A stretch of DNA of 64,000 bases, from contig NZ_SOBG01000004.1 in NCBI RefSeq assembly GCF_004365575.1, forward strand, positions 124,001 to 188,000, in the 5' to 3' direction. The notes under the pieces are model-generated. The model did no database searches. It worked only from the letters and a program-made list of their open reading frames with translations, and was not told the origin of the DNA. This document shows, piece by piece, positions 9,909 through 19,257 of this stretch. Source of the stretch: Hypnocyclicus thermotrophus. GTDB lineage: Bacteria > Fusobacteriota > Fusobacteriia > Fusobacteriales > Fusobacteriaceae. The translations under genes were made by a program, and so were the position numbers. Within the stretch, counting starts at the first letter, position 1. Every line of letters starts with the position of its first letter.

Positions 9909-10961
9909 TTATATAAATTTTATTTCTCCTCCACCTATAACATAATTATTATCATAAATAACTATATGCTGTCCTTTTGAATTTTGTGCATTTTTTTCAT
10001 CATATTTTATAAAAACTCTACTTCCTTTTTTATATAATTCTCCTTTTACTCCATCACTTGAAAATCTTGGTTTAAAAACAAGTTTTTTACCTAATAATTC
10101 ATCTATATTCACACAAAATTTATAATTTATTATTTCAATTTCTTTTAATAATAAATCTTTAAATTCTCCTAACAATATTTCATTTTTTTCAGAAATAATA
10201 TCTATTATAAAATATGCATGTGGTAATTTTAAATTTAATCCTCGTCTTTGTCCTATAGTATAAAATTGATATCCCTTGTGTTTTCCTAAAACATTTCCTT
10301 CCTTATCAACAAAATTTCCTTCATTTACATCTGTTAAATTTTCTTTTAAAAATTTTATATATCCATCTTTTGCAAAACATATTCCTTGACTATCTGGCTT
10401 TTGATATATTTTAATTTGATTTTTTTTTGCTATTTCTCTTACTCTATCTTTTGTATAATCACTAAGTGGAAATAACATAATTTTTAAAATATCTTCATTT
10501 ATTCTATATAACATATATGTTTGATCTTTTTTATCATTTTTACTTTTTTTTAATAAATATCTATTATATTCTTTTACATATTCTACATTTGAATAATGAC
10601 CAGTAGCTATATGTTCTGCTCCTAGTTTTTTAGCTATTTCATAAAGTTTTTGTATTTTTATTTTCTCATCACATATTACACATGGCGAAGGAGTTATACC
10701 TCTATTATAGCCATCAATAAAATATTCTATTACCTCTTTTTTAAATTCATCTTTTACATCATATACAAAATGAGGTATCCCTAAATTATAACAAACTGTC
10801 TTTGCATCATATATATCATCTAAAGAACAACATGTTCCTTCTTCATTTGAATCTAAATGTTTTAATGTAACTCCTATTACTTCATACCCTTGTTGTTTTA
10901 ATAGTAATGCTGCTACAGAACTATCTATACCACCACTCATTCCTACTACTACTTTCTTCAA
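9909..10961 (-). CDS. mnmA: tRNA-specific 2-thiouridylase MnmA
   Basis: 350 residues; thiolates U34 of tRNA-Lys, -Glu and -Gln using persulfide sulfur. PP-loop GMSGGIDSSVAALLL sits at the N-terminus; the catalytic cysteine pair is in the CVICDEKIK motif (near residue 98) and SQGICFAKDG (near 194). Translation starts at TTG (10961), directly preceded by AGGAGGAGAA; no ATG is available before the PP-loop. The NifS/NifU pair in this window could supply the sulfur, though that link is inference. Confidence 0.96.
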   Translation of the reverse strand: MKKVVVGMSGGIDSSVAALLLKQQGYEVIGVTLKHLDSNEEGTCCSLDDIYDAKTVCYNLGIPHFVYDVKDEFKKEVIEYFIDGYNRGITPSPCVICDEKIKIQKLYEIAKKLGAEHIATGHYSNVEYVKEYNRYLLKKSKNDKKDQTYMLYRINEDILKIMLFPLSDYTKDRVREIAKKNQIKIYQKPDSQGICFAKDGYIKFLKENLTDVNEGNFVDKEGNVLGKHKGYQFYTIGQRRGLNLKLPHAYFIIDIISEKNEILLGEFKDLLLKEIEIINYKFCVNIDELLGKKLVFKPRFSSDGVKGELYKKGSRVFIKYDEKNAQNSKGQHIVIYDNNYVIGGGEIKFI

Positions 10962-11315
10962 TTCTCCTCCTAATTTTTAACTTAAATATTAATAGTATAC
11001 ATTATTTAATTTTTACTTTTTCATTGTTTTATTTTAATTAATAGTCTTTATTTTGATAAGACGTTTTATGAAATTATATCACATTTATATAGTTTTATCT
11101 ATTTATATCTTTCTCCAGAATTGTAATATATCTTTCCAATTATTTATTATAATATTTACTAATTTTTATTCAAATATTTTTTATTACTAAAATTTTTAGT
11201 ATCCATATATTTTATAAAAGATTTAAGTATATTAAACTTTATTACATAATATTAATTATACCTTATATCTTAATGATACTAATAAAAAAAATAAGCTAAA
11301 TCTTTATAATTTAGC
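10962..11315. other. AT-rich intergenic region, no gene seen
   Basis: About 350 bases almost purely A/T with stops in all frames. It should hold the mnmA promoter; a TATACT box about 35 bases before the start is the best -10, with no good -35. A second TATAAT preceded by TGA lies near 11078. The only clear element is the terminator of the sensor kinase at the far end. Confidence 0.5.
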
Positions 11316-11320
11316 TTATT
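11290..11320 (-). terminator. Terminator of the pst-pho operon
   Basis: Arms AATAAGCTAAAT and ATTTAGCTTATT (12 bp) with a 7-base loop, followed on the minus strand by a T-run. It overlaps the stop codon of the sensor kinase gene. Confidence 0.88.
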
Positions 11321-12992
11321 TTAATAATTTTATTTTAAAGGTAGTTCCTTCTCCTTCTTGACTTCTTATATCTATAATTCCAGAATAAAGTTCTGTTATC
11401 TCTTTAACAATTGATAATCCTAATCCTGTTCCTGCTTTGTTTGTTGTTCTTGCTTTATCTATTCTATAAAATCTATCAAATATATTTTTAATCTCACCTT
11501 TTGGTATACCAATCCCATTATCACTTACATATATATTTATATAATTTTGTTCTTCTTCTACTCTAGCCCTTATTATTGGATTCTCTTTATCATTATATAT
11601 AATTGCATTTTCAATAAGATTTTTTAATAAAACTTTTATTTTCTCTCTATCTATATTTAATATTGGTTCTTTTCCACGAAGTTTAAGCTCGTATTTAAAA
11701 TCTACATTTTTCTTTTCTATTATATTTCCTAAAATTTCTAATATATCTTTAAATAAATTATCTATATTAGTAGGATATTTATTTAATACATTACTTGCTT
11801 CTATTTTTTGAATATTTAAAAAATCTTGTATAATATTTTCTAACTTTTCTATGTTATTTTCTGCAATATTTAAAAAATTATTTTTTATGATTTCATCATT
11901 TTCATCTCGAAGTGCTATAAGATAACCTTTTATATTTGTAAGTGGTGTTTTAAGCTCATGACTTATATTAGAAATAAACCTTTTTTCTATTTCTTTTATT
12001 TCTTTGCTTTGAGTTATATCTCTTGCAGATAAAATGTAAAGTTTTTCATTTTTTAAATATCTTCCTTTTATAAAATAATATTTTTTATAATCTGTCAAAA
12101 ATATTTCTTTGCTTAATCTTTTTTTATTCTTATAGAGTTGATTTAATACTTCAATTATATCTAAATTTTCTATTTTTTCATAATACTTTAATGTATTTAA
12201 ATTATTAAAAAAACTGTATTTAAACTCTCTATTATAGGCCAATATATTTTTCTCTTCATCAAACATTATAACTCCTATATCAATAAGAGATATAAGCTTA
12301 TCTAATTTCACTTTTTCTTTTTTTAGTTCTTCAATATTTTTTAAATTTTTTTTCTGCCATTCTTTTATTACTTTCCAAAATTCATTAAGCTCTATATCTT
12401 CTTTTAAATACATTGATTTAGGAATATCGCCACTTTCAATTACTTCTCTTATCTCTTTTATTTTATTAATATAATATTTTTTTAATATATAATTATATAC
12501 AAATATTAAAAATATATTTAATAATAAATATAAAAATACTTTTTGAAAAATTTGTTTTTGTAATGGAACAAAAATAATATTATATGGTACTGCTGCTCGT
12601 ATTATTATTTCATTAGAATATAATATCGAATAGTAAATTAATGTTTTATTAAGTGTTTTACTTTTTCTTATACTAAATCCTTGTTCATTGTTTATCGCTT
12701 CTTGTACTTCTTGTCTATATTTATGAGATTCTTTGGTATTTGAATCTGTATCAAATAATACTTCTCCATTTGTTTTTATTATTGTTACTCTATTTTTAGT
12801 AAAAATCCTTATATTTTCTAAATCTTTTACTCCATTTATATCAAAATATTTTGATATACTCCATGCTGTATTCTCTAAATCTTTTTTTACAATATTAATA
12901 GTCTCTTTTTTAAAACTACTGTAATCTTTGTATAAAAAAAGTCCTTGAAAAATAAATAGTAAAATAAATATTATTAATTCTCTTCGTCTAAT
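11316..12992 (-). CDS. phoR: PhoR-type sensor histidine kinase (non-ATG start)
   Basis: Membrane sensor of phosphate starvation that phosphorylates the adjacent response regulator. An ATG-only reading starts at 12413 and loses the sensor half, but the frame is open to about 13018 and encodes a convincing N-terminus: RRRELIIFILLFIFQGLFLY as first membrane helix, a roughly 130-residue extracytoplasmic domain, a second helix near 12500, a HAMP-like linker, then a PAS-like stretch, the HisKA box SHELKTPLTN (H345), DNGIGIPKG and GTGLGLSIV ATP-binding boxes. No ATG, GTG or TTG is available upstream; ATT at 12992 with GGAGTAGG before it is the best candidate. It overlaps phoB by 19 bp, so coupling is likely. 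Confidence 0.85.
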   Translation of the reverse strand: MRRRELIIFILLFIFQGLFLYKDYSSFKKETINIVKKDLENTAWSISKYFDINGVKDLENIRIFTKNRVTIIKTNGEVLFDTDSNTKESHKYRQEVQEAINNEQGFSIRKSKTLNKTLIYYSILYSNEIIIRAAVPYNIIFVPLQKQIFQKVFLYLLLNIFLIFVYNYILKKYYINKIKEIREVIESGDIPKSMYLKEDIELNEFWKVIKEWQKKNLKNIEELKKEKVKLDKLISLIDIGVIMFDEEKNILAYNREFKYSFFNNLNTLKYYEKIENLDIIEVLNQLYKNKKRLSKEIFLTDYKKYYFIKGRYLKNEKLYILSARDITQSKEIKEIEKRFISNISHELKTPLTNIKGYLIALRDENDEIIKNNFLNIAENNIEKLENIIQDFLNIQKIEASNVLNKYPTNIDNLFKDILEILGNIIEKKNVDFKYELKLRGKEPILNIDREKIKVLLKNLIENAIIYNDKENPIIRARVEEEQNYINIYVSDNGIGIPKGEIKNIFDRFYRIDKARTTNKAGTGLGLSIVKEITELYSGIIDIRSQEGEGTTFKIKLLK

Positions 12993-13651
12993 CGGTATCC
13001 TACTCCTTTTATAGTTTTTATATTATGAGATATAGATTTTAATTTATCTCTAATTTTACCCACATATACATCTACTGATCTATCTCCAGAGTAATAATTT
13101 GAGCTCCATACTTTATTAAGTATTTTTTCTCTAGTTAATACAATTCCTTTATTTTTTATTAAAAATAAAAGCAAGTCATATTCTTTTTTAGATAATATTA
13201 TTTCTTTTCCATGTTCTGTTACTTGATATTTATTTTTATCTATTACTATATCACCATATTTTATTATAGAATCGGATATTTTCTTTCCTCTATTTAATAA
13301 TTTTTTTATTCTAAGTAAAAGTTCTCTTGGATCAAATGGTTTTTTCATGTAATCATCTGCACCAATGTCTAATCCTTTTAAAACATCTTCTATCTCTGTT
13401 TTTGCTGTAAGCATTATTATATAAGGATTACCATATTTTTCAGGCATTTTCCTAATCATCTCAGTTAAATTTATTCCATCTAAATTTGGAAGCATTAAAT
13501 CTAATACTATCAAATCAGGATTAAAAGTTTTTACGAGTTTTAGTCCATCTAATCCATTATCAGCTTCTTCTATTTCATAATTTTCTTTTCTTAAAAAATA
13601 TGTTATTAGTGTTCTAATCTCACCATCATCTTCTATTACTAAAATTTTCAT
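12974..13651 (-). CDS. phoB: PhoB-type response regulator
   Basis: 225 residues, OmpR/PhoB family. Receiver domain (1-120) with acidic pocket D8-D9, phosphoacceptor D51 in LIVLDLMLPN, T82 and K104 (KKPF). The C-terminal winged helix (130-225) ends with IKGVGYRL, typical of the family. As part of pstSCAB-phoU-phoB-phoR it should bind the TTTACA repeats upstream of pstS. Ribosome-binding site GGAGAAT lies over the end of phoU, three bases away. Confidence 0.93.
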   Translation of the reverse strand: MKILVIEDDGEIRTLITYFLRKENYEIEEADNGLDGLKLVKTFNPDLIVLDLMLPNLDGINLTEMIRKMPEKYGNPYIIMLTAKTEIEDVLKGLDIGADDYMKKPFDPRELLLRIKKLLNRGKKISDSIIKYGDIVIDKNKYQVTEHGKEIILSKKEYDLLLFLIKNKGIVLTREKILNKVWSSNYYSGDRSVDVYVGKIRDKLKSISHNIKTIKGVGYRLDEEN

Positions 13652-13654
13652 AGT

Positions 13655-14329
13655 TTATTCTCCCATAGTTTGATGTTTTAATACATCACCTTTTCTTATA
13701 TATACATAATTTTCTGATAAATTTTGTATAATATCTGCTATTCTTTCAAATTTTTGTGCTACTACAATAACTTTACTAGCTTTAGATACAAAATTTATAT
13801 CTTTTTTTACTAATTCTTCTACTGTTTTTATACAATCATCTCTAAGATCATCTATTTCATCATCTAATCCAAATACAAAATATGTATTTTCTATTTTCTT
13901 TTCTATAAATGCTAATTCAAAAGTCTTAAAAATTTTTAAAACTTTTGCAGACATATTTTCTAAAATTTCTAAAACTGTTTTATTTAACATATTTTCATCT
14001 CTTACACTTCTTTTTATAAGCTTTAATATTCCAGTATTAAGATCACTTATTCTTTCAAGATCTGTAACAATTTGAAGTACTCCAACTAAATATCTAAGAT
14101 TCCCTGCTGCTGGTTGAAATCTAGCTATTGTTTCTACAATTAATTCATCTAATACAAGCTCTAAATCATCACAATCTTCTTCTAAAAGTTTTGATTCCCC
14201 ATATAAAGATTTATCAAATTCACCTTTTTTTAATATAATATCTATTATCTCTAGTCCTCTAATTGATTTTTTTATCATTTCGACTGTTTTTTCATTTATT
14301 ATATTAAGTGTTTGCTCTAAATTTCTCAT
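13655..14329 (-). CDS. phoU: Phosphate signalling protein PhoU
   Basis: 224 residues, all-helical, two PhoU repeats with the conserved acidic motifs (DDLELVLDELIVETIARFQPAA region and FERIADIIQNLSENYVYI region). PhoU links the Pst transporter to PhoR so that kinase activity is shut off when phosphate is plentiful. Located after pstB and before phoB. Confidence 0.94.
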   Translation of the reverse strand: MRNLEQTLNIINEKTVEMIKKSIRGLEIIDIILKKGEFDKSLYGESKLLEEDCDDLELVLDELIVETIARFQPAAGNLRYLVGVLQIVTDLERISDLNTGILKLIKRSVRDENMLNKTVLEILENMSAKVLKIFKTFELAFIEKKIENTYFVFGLDDEIDDLRDDCIKTVEELVKKDINFVSKASKVIVVAQKFERIADIIQNLSENYVYIRKGDVLKHQTMGE

Positions 14330-14471
14330 AGTTTTTATTCTCCTTATCCTCTTATATTTTATCTCTTACTTAATAAAATATCAATTAAAATTATTTTTAT
14401 TTTATACACTAAATTTTTATATAGTTTTATAACCTTACTCTATAAAATTATATATATAATTTTATATTTTT

Positions 14472-15233
14472 TTATCCAAATTTTCCAGTAATATAATCTT
14501 CTGTTTTTTTATTTTTAGGATTAGTGAATATTATTTCTGTTTTATCAAATTCTTCTACTTCACCTTGGTAGAAAAATCCAGTATACTCTGATATTCTTGC
14601 TGCTTGTTGCATATTATGTGTTACTATAATAATAGTATAATCTTTTTCTAACTCTCTCACAAGTTCTTCTATTTTTGATGTTGAGATAGGATCAAGTGCA
14701 CTAGTTGGTTCATCCATAAGTAAAATTTCTGGTTTTACAGCAATCGCTCTAGCTATACAAAGTCTTTGTTGTTGTCCTCCTGATAAACCGAGTGCTGATT
14801 TATGTAATTTATCTTTTACTTCGTCCCATAGTGCTACTGCTTTTAAACTTGATTCTACTATTTCCATTAATTTATTTTTATTTTTTTCTCCATGTAATCT
14901 CGGTCCATATACTATATTTTCATATATTGATTTTGGAAATGGGTTTGGTCTTTGAAATACCATTCCTACTTTTTTTCTAAGGTCTACAATATCATAATCT
15001 TTATTAAATATGTTTTCTCCATCTAATAAAATTTCTCCTTCATATTTTACTCCTTCTATCAAATCATTCATTCTATTTATAGAACGAAGAAAAGTAGATT
15101 TCCCACAACCAGAAGGTCCTATAAGAGCTGTCACTTTATTTTTTTCTATATTCATATTTATATTTTTTAATGCTTGAAAACTTCCATAATAAAAACTAAA
15201 ATTTTTAACCTCTAACCTTAAATTATTTTTCAT
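14472..15233 (-). CDS. pstB: Phosphate ABC transporter ATPase PstB
   Basis: 253 residues. Walker [11 protein letters not shown]-loop [11 protein letters not shown], signature LSGGQQQR, Walker [15 protein letters not shown] and H-loop [12 protein letters not shown] are all intact. The [21 protein letters not shown] stretch is specific to PstB. Cytoplasmic motor of the Pst phosphate importer. 140 bp of plain AT-rich sequence separates it from phoU. Confidence 0.97.
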   Translation of the reverse strand: MKNNLRLEVKNFSFYYGSFQALKNINMNIEKNKVTALIGPSGCGKSTFLRSINRMNDLIEGVKYEGEILLDGENIFNKDYDIVDLRKKVGMVFQRPNPFPKSIYENIVYGPRLHGEKNKNKLMEIVESSLKAVALWDEVKDKLHKSALGLSGGQQQRLCIARAIAVKPEILLMDEPTSALDPISTSKIEELVRELEKDYTIIIVTHNMQQAARISEYTGFFYQGEVEEFDKTEIIFTNPKNKKTEDYITGKFG

Positions 15234-15279
15234 TCTTCAATCCTTTCATACTAATTTTAGATAAACTATTTTTTGATTT

Positions 15280-16137
15280 TTATATATCTTGTTGATATTT
15301 ATTTCTTAAATATATTGCTAATCCATTTGCACTAAGAAGTAATATCATAAGTACTATAATTCCTGCTGCTGCGATGTACTGAAAATCTTCTTGAGGTCTC
15401 GAAGTCCAGTTATATATTTGAATAGGCATTACTGTGAATATATCAAATATATTTTTTGGAAAAAATGGTACATAAGCAGCTGCTCCTACAACTATTAATG
15501 GTGCAGCTTCTCCTGCTGCTCTTGAAAGTGCTAATATACTTCCTGTAAGCATTCCTGGCATTGCATAAGGTAATACCACACATTTTATCATTTGCCATTT
15601 TGTCATGCCAAGTGCATAAGCTCCCTCTTTTGCTGAATTTGGTACAGCTTTTATCGCTTCTTGAGCTGATACTATAACTACTGGTAAAATAAGTAATGCC
15701 AATGTAAAAGCTCCCGATAATATACTTCTTCCAAATCCTAACATTTGAACAAATACTGATAATCCTAACATTCCATATACTATCGATGGAACACCCGCTA
15801 GGTTTGCTATATTAAGCTCTAATATTTTAAAAAACTTTGTTGTTTTATTTGCATATTCTTCTAAATAAAGTGCTGTTCCTACTCCAAGTGGAAAGGCTAT
15901 AAGTGCTGTTAAAGTTATTATCCAACTAGTTCCTACAATTGCTGAAGCAAGACCTGCTTTTTTAGGAAATCTTGAAGGAAAATGTGTTAAGAAATTTAAA
16001 TTTATCCAACCAAGTCCTTTTCTAAGTATATCAAACATAAGTACCACTAATATTACTACTCCAAACATAGTACATAAAAAAACTATATTCTTAAATATAT
16101 TATCAATTAATTTTCTTCTTTTTACTCTATTTAGCAT
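15280..16137 (-). CDS. pstA: Phosphate ABC transporter permease PstA
   Basis: 285 residues, about six membrane helices. The EAA-loop motif EGAYALGMTKWQMIKCVVLP and the following ALSRAAGEAAPLIVVGAAAY are diagnostic of PstA. Ribosome-binding site GGGAGG overlaps the end of pstC two bases upstream. Forms the transmembrane channel with PstC. Confidence 0.95.
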   Translation of the reverse strand: MLNRVKRRKLIDNIFKNIVFLCTMFGVVILVVLMFDILRKGLGWINLNFLTHFPSRFPKKAGLASAIVGTSWIITLTALIAFPLGVGTALYLEEYANKTTKFFKILELNIANLAGVPSIVYGMLGLSVFVQMLGFGRSILSGAFTLALLILPVVIVSAQEAIKAVPNSAKEGAYALGMTKWQMIKCVVLPYAMPGMLTGSILALSRAAGEAAPLIVVGAAAYVPFFPKNIFDIFTVMPIQIYNWTSRPQEDFQYIAAAGIIVLMILLLSANGLAIYLRNKYQQDI

Positions 16138-16139
16138 CT

Positions 16140-17039
16140 TTAATATTCCTCCCTATATCTATTTATAACTACTTTTGCAATTATATTCATTATAAATGTC
16201 ATAATAAATAATAAAGCACCAACAGCAAATAAAGTTCTATATTCTATAGAACCATGAGGAATATCTCCTAAACTTACATTTACCATAAATCCTGTCATAG
16301 TTTGAATTGTTTTTAATGGATTAAAATTTAAACTAGGATTTGCTCCTGCTGCAATGGCAACTATCATCGTTTCACCAATAGCTCTTGAAATAGCTAATAT
16401 AAATGATGATACTATCCCAGATAATGCTGCCGGTATTACTACTTTGGTAGATACTTCAAATGTTGTAGAACCAAGTCCATATGCACCTTCTCTCATTGCA
16501 TTTGGAACTGCTCTCATTGCATCTTCACTAAGTGATGCTACCATTGGTATAGTCATTATTCCTACCGCTATTCCTGCACTAAGTGCATTAAAAATCTCTA
16601 AATTAGGAATAATTCGTCTAAATAATGGTGTAATAAATGTAAGTGCAAAAAATCCATAAACTATTGATGGAATTCCTGCTAAAATTTCTAATATAGGTTT
16701 TAATATTTTTCTTAGCTTATCGGAAGAATATTCACTTAAATATATAGCACTTCCCAATCCTATTGGAATTGATATAATTCCAGATATAATTGCTATCAAT
16801 AATGAACCTACTAATAATGGTAACACTCCAAATTTTTGTGGTTTTATAACTGGACTCCATAATGTTCCTGTTAAAAATTCTTTTATTGATACTTCTTTAA
16901 AAAATACAAATGATTCTCCAAATAAAGTAAAAACTATTAAAATTGTTGTAATTATAGATATTAATGAAAATATAACTAACATATATCTAATTAATTTATC
17001 CATAAAATATGCTCTTTTTTTTACTGTATCTTTACTCAA
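16140..17039 (-). CDS. pstC: Phosphate ABC transporter permease PstC
   Basis: About 299 residues with six membrane helices and the EAA motif EGAYGLGSTTFEVSTKVVIP, followed by ISRAIGETMIVAIAAGA. An ATG at 17063 opens the same frame, but it has no ribosome-binding site and would translate through AAGGAGG; the TTG at 17039, eight bases after that AAGGAGG, is the likely start. Separated from pstS by a hairpin that may lower its expression relative to the binding protein. Confidence 0.95.
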   Translation of the reverse strand: MSKDTVKKRAYFMDKLIRYMLVIFSLISIITTILIVFTLFGESFVFFKEVSIKEFLTGTLWSPVIKPQKFGVLPLLVGSLLIAIISGIISIPIGLGSAIYLSEYSSDKLRKILKPILEILAGIPSIVYGFFALTFITPLFRRIIPNLEIFNALSAGIAVGIMTIPMVASLSEDAMRAVPNAMREGAYGLGSTTFEVSTKVVIPAALSGIVSSFILAISRAIGETMIVAIAAGANPSLNFNPLKTIQTMTGFMVNVSLGDIPHGSIEYRTLFAVGALLFIMTFIMNIIAKVVINRYREEY

Positions 17040-17113
17040 AATAATTTCCTCCTTAAACTTCATCTATAAAAATTATACTCAGGGAATTTCTACAAAAAAT
17101 ACAAAAAATGGGG

Positions 17114-17145
17114 TTTCCCTAAAATATATATGTATTTTAGGGAAA
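17114..17145 (-). terminator. Intercistronic hairpin after pstS
   Basis: 13-bp perfect stem TTTCCCTAAAATA / TATTTTAGGGAAA with a 6-base loop. On the minus strand it follows the pstS stop by about 10 bases and is followed by CCCCATTTTTT. Either a leaky terminator or an mRNA 3'-end stabiliser that makes PstS more abundant than PstCAB. Confidence 0.75.
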
Positions 17146-17155
17146 AATTATAGCT

Positions 17156-18091
17156 TTATTTTAATCCTAATTTAGATAATTGCTCATCATATTTTTCTTG
17201 TGGCAATGTCACATATCCTGTTTCAGGAACTATATCCATAGCATTTTCTAAATAAAATTTTACAAAAGCTTTTACTTGTGGTTTTTCTGATAATGCTTTT
17301 TTATTTATATATATAAATAAAGGTCTTGAAAGCGGCGAGTATTCTTTTGACATTATAGTCTCATGATTTGGTTCTACTGCACCTTTTCCACTATCAATAG
17401 GGACTACTTTCATTTTATCTTTATTTTCATAGTAATAAGCAAATCCGAAAAATCCTAAAGAATTTTTTTCTCCAACTATTCCTTGTACTAATACATTATC
17501 ATCTTCACTTGGTGTATAATCACTTCTAATATTTCCACTTTCACCATTTATTTCTTCTGTAAAATAATCAAATGTTCCTGAATCAGGTCCTGGACCATAT
17601 AATTTAATTTCTTCTTTTGGCCATCCTTCTCTTACATCTGACCAATACTTTACATTACTTCCTGATTTCCAAATTTTTTTTAATTCTTCTACTGTTAAAT
17701 AATCAACAAAATTATTATCTTTATTTACTAACACTGATAATCCATCATATGCTACTGCTATTTCTTCATATTCTATTCCATTTTCTTTTGCTATTTTTAC
17801 TTCTTTATTTTTTATTGGTCTAGATGCATCACTAATATCAGTAGTTCCTACTGTAAATTTTTTAAATCCACCTCCAGAACCAGATACTCCAACAGATATT
17901 CTTACATCTCTATTTTCTGCTCTAAATTCTTCGGCCATTGCTTCTGTTATTGGATAAACAGTTGATGATCCATCTATTACTATTTCCCCTGATAATCTGT
18001 TTTTATCTTGTTTTTTGCTAAAAAATAATCCTGCATAAGCACTTGTTGAAAGTACTACTACTGCCATTACTAAAGCTAATATTTTTTTCAT
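17156..18091 (-). CDS. pstS: Phosphate-binding protein PstS
   Basis: 311 residues. Signal peptide MKKILALVMAVVVLSTSAYA (no lipobox cysteine, so a soluble periplasmic form). Phosphate-site motifs: DGSSTVYPIT near residue 41, SGSGGGFKKF near 70, and GPGPDSGTFDYF near 165. Typical length. First gene of the pst-pho operon, preceded by Pho-box repeats; ribosome-binding site AGGAGGGAATTT. Confidence 0.96.
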   Translation of the reverse strand: MKKILALVMAVVVLSTSAYAGLFFSKKQDKNRLSGEIVIDGSSTVYPITEAMAEEFRAENRDVRISVGVSGSGGGFKKFTVGTTDISDASRPIKNKEVKIAKENGIEYEEIAVAYDGLSVLVNKDNNFVDYLTVEELKKIWKSGSNVKYWSDVREGWPKEEIKLYGPGPDSGTFDYFTEEINGESGNIRSDYTPSEDDNVLVQGIVGEKNSLGFFGFAYYYENKDKMKVVPIDSGKGAVEPNHETIMSKEYSPLSRPLFIYINKKALSEKPQVKAFVKFYLENAMDIVPETGYVTLPQEKYDEQLSKLGLK

Positions 18092-18184
18092 AAAATTCCC
18101 TCCTGAGTTTTTTTAATAAATTTATTTTTTAACTTAAGATTTCAATTTCTTTAATTTTTTAATTCCCTCTCAAGCTACAATAGT

Positions 18185-18238
18185 ATTGTATAGTAAAGAT
18201 GTAAATCAGTTATAAAGTTAATGTAAAATATTTGTAAA
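18185..18238 (-). promoter_or_regulatory. Pho-box array and -10 region of pstS
   Basis: Read on the minus strand: TTTACA, TTTACA, TTTATA, TTTACA starting exactly 11 bp apart (plus-strand positions 18233-18238, 18222-18227, 18211-18216, 18200-18205), followed by a TATACAAT -10 region (18185-18192). One-turn-spaced TTNACA repeats are the known PhoP/PhoB binding pattern of low-GC bacteria. There is no separate consensus -35, as expected of an activator-dependent promoter. Confidence 0.85.
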
Positions 18239-18256
18239 AAATAAAAATTATAATAA

Positions 18257-18286
18257 AAAATCCGCCGAAATTTATCGACGGATTTT
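18257..18286 (-). terminator. Terminator of the nag operon
   Basis: Minus-strand RNA folds TCCGTCGA / TCGGCGGA (one G-U pair) with a 6-base loop and flanking A/T pairs, followed by TTTTTTATT. It lies about 70 bases after the nagB stop and before the pstS promoter. Confidence 0.85.
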
Positions 18287-18354
18287 ACTTCCTATTTCTA
18301 TAAATAGGATTAATTAGGTAGGTATCTGTTTATTTTTAGGGTTGTTAATAAATT

Positions 18355-19170
18355 TTAAATATTTTGTACTACACTTTTAAATTTTTCTATATCAAGATTT
18401 TCTTCTTCAAGTTCTTTAAAATATTTTACTGTTTTTACTTTTAATTCAGCTGTTGCATCTTCATCACATACAATTATAGCTGTTTTATGAGTTTGAAGTG
18501 CTGTAATTGTCCACATATGATTTACACTTCCTTCTACTCCTTGTTGAAGTGCCAATGCTTTATTATATCCACTTACTAATATAAGTACTTCTTTTGAATC
18601 AAGTATAGTTCCTACTCCTACTGTAAGAGCTGTTTTTGGTACTTTATCTATATCATTATCAAAAAATCTTGAGTTTGCTATTTGAGTATCTTTATTTAAA
18701 GTTTTTATTCTTGTTCTTGAAGATAATGATGAACCAGGTTCATTAAATGCTATATGGCCATCAGAACCAACTCCACCTATGAATAGGTCTATTCCTCCCA
18801 ATTTTTTCATTTTTTCTTCATATTCTTCACACTCTTTTATTAAATCAGGGGCATTTCCATTTAAAATATGAATATTTTCTTTTGGTATATCTATATGATT
18901 AAAAAAGTTTTTATACATAAATGTATGATAACTTTCTGGATGTTCCTCTGGTATACCTACATATTCATCCATATTAAATGTATATACATTTTTAAATGAA
19001 ATTAATCCTTCCTTATATAATTTTATTAAATTTTCATACATTTTAAGAGGTGTTCCTCCTGTAGGTAGACCTAATACAAATTTTTGTTCTTTTTTGGTTG
19101 CTTTTTTTATTTTTTTAGCCACATATAATGCTGCCCATTCACTCATTCTATCTGAAATTATTAATCTCAT
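18355..19170 (-). CDS. nagB: Glucosamine-6-phosphate deaminase NagB
   Basis: 271 residues, close to the 266 of E. coli NagB. Converts glucosamine-6-phosphate to fructose-6-phosphate and ammonium. Motifs: [15 protein letters not shown] (phosphate loop), [19 protein letters not shown] (catalytic Asp), [17 protein letters not shown]. Last gene of the gntR-murQ-nagA-nagB cluster; ribosome-binding site AGGAGG. Confidence 0.97.
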   Translation of the reverse strand: MRLIISDRMSEWAALYVAKKIKKATKKEQKFVLGLPTGGTPLKMYENLIKLYKEGLISFKNVYTFNMDEYVGIPEEHPESYHTFMYKNFFNHIDIPKENIHILNGNAPDLIKECEEYEEKMKKLGGIDLFIGGVGSDGHIAFNEPGSSLSSRTRIKTLNKDTQIANSRFFDNDIDKVPKTALTVGVGTILDSKEVLILVSGYNKALALQQGVEGSVNHMWTITALQTHKTAIIVCDEDATAELKVKTVKYFKELEEENLDIEKFKSVVQNI

Positions 19171-19257
19171 TTCTTCCTCCTGATTTTTATTAAAGTTTTT
19201 TTAACTATTAAAAATGAAATTATAAGTTATTCAAAACAATAATAAATTTATTAATTT

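Noticed and set aside
12733-12924. Plus-strand frame within the supposed gap upstream of the sensor kinase
   Set aside because: The gap is actually the coding sequence of the kinase sensor domain on the minus strand.
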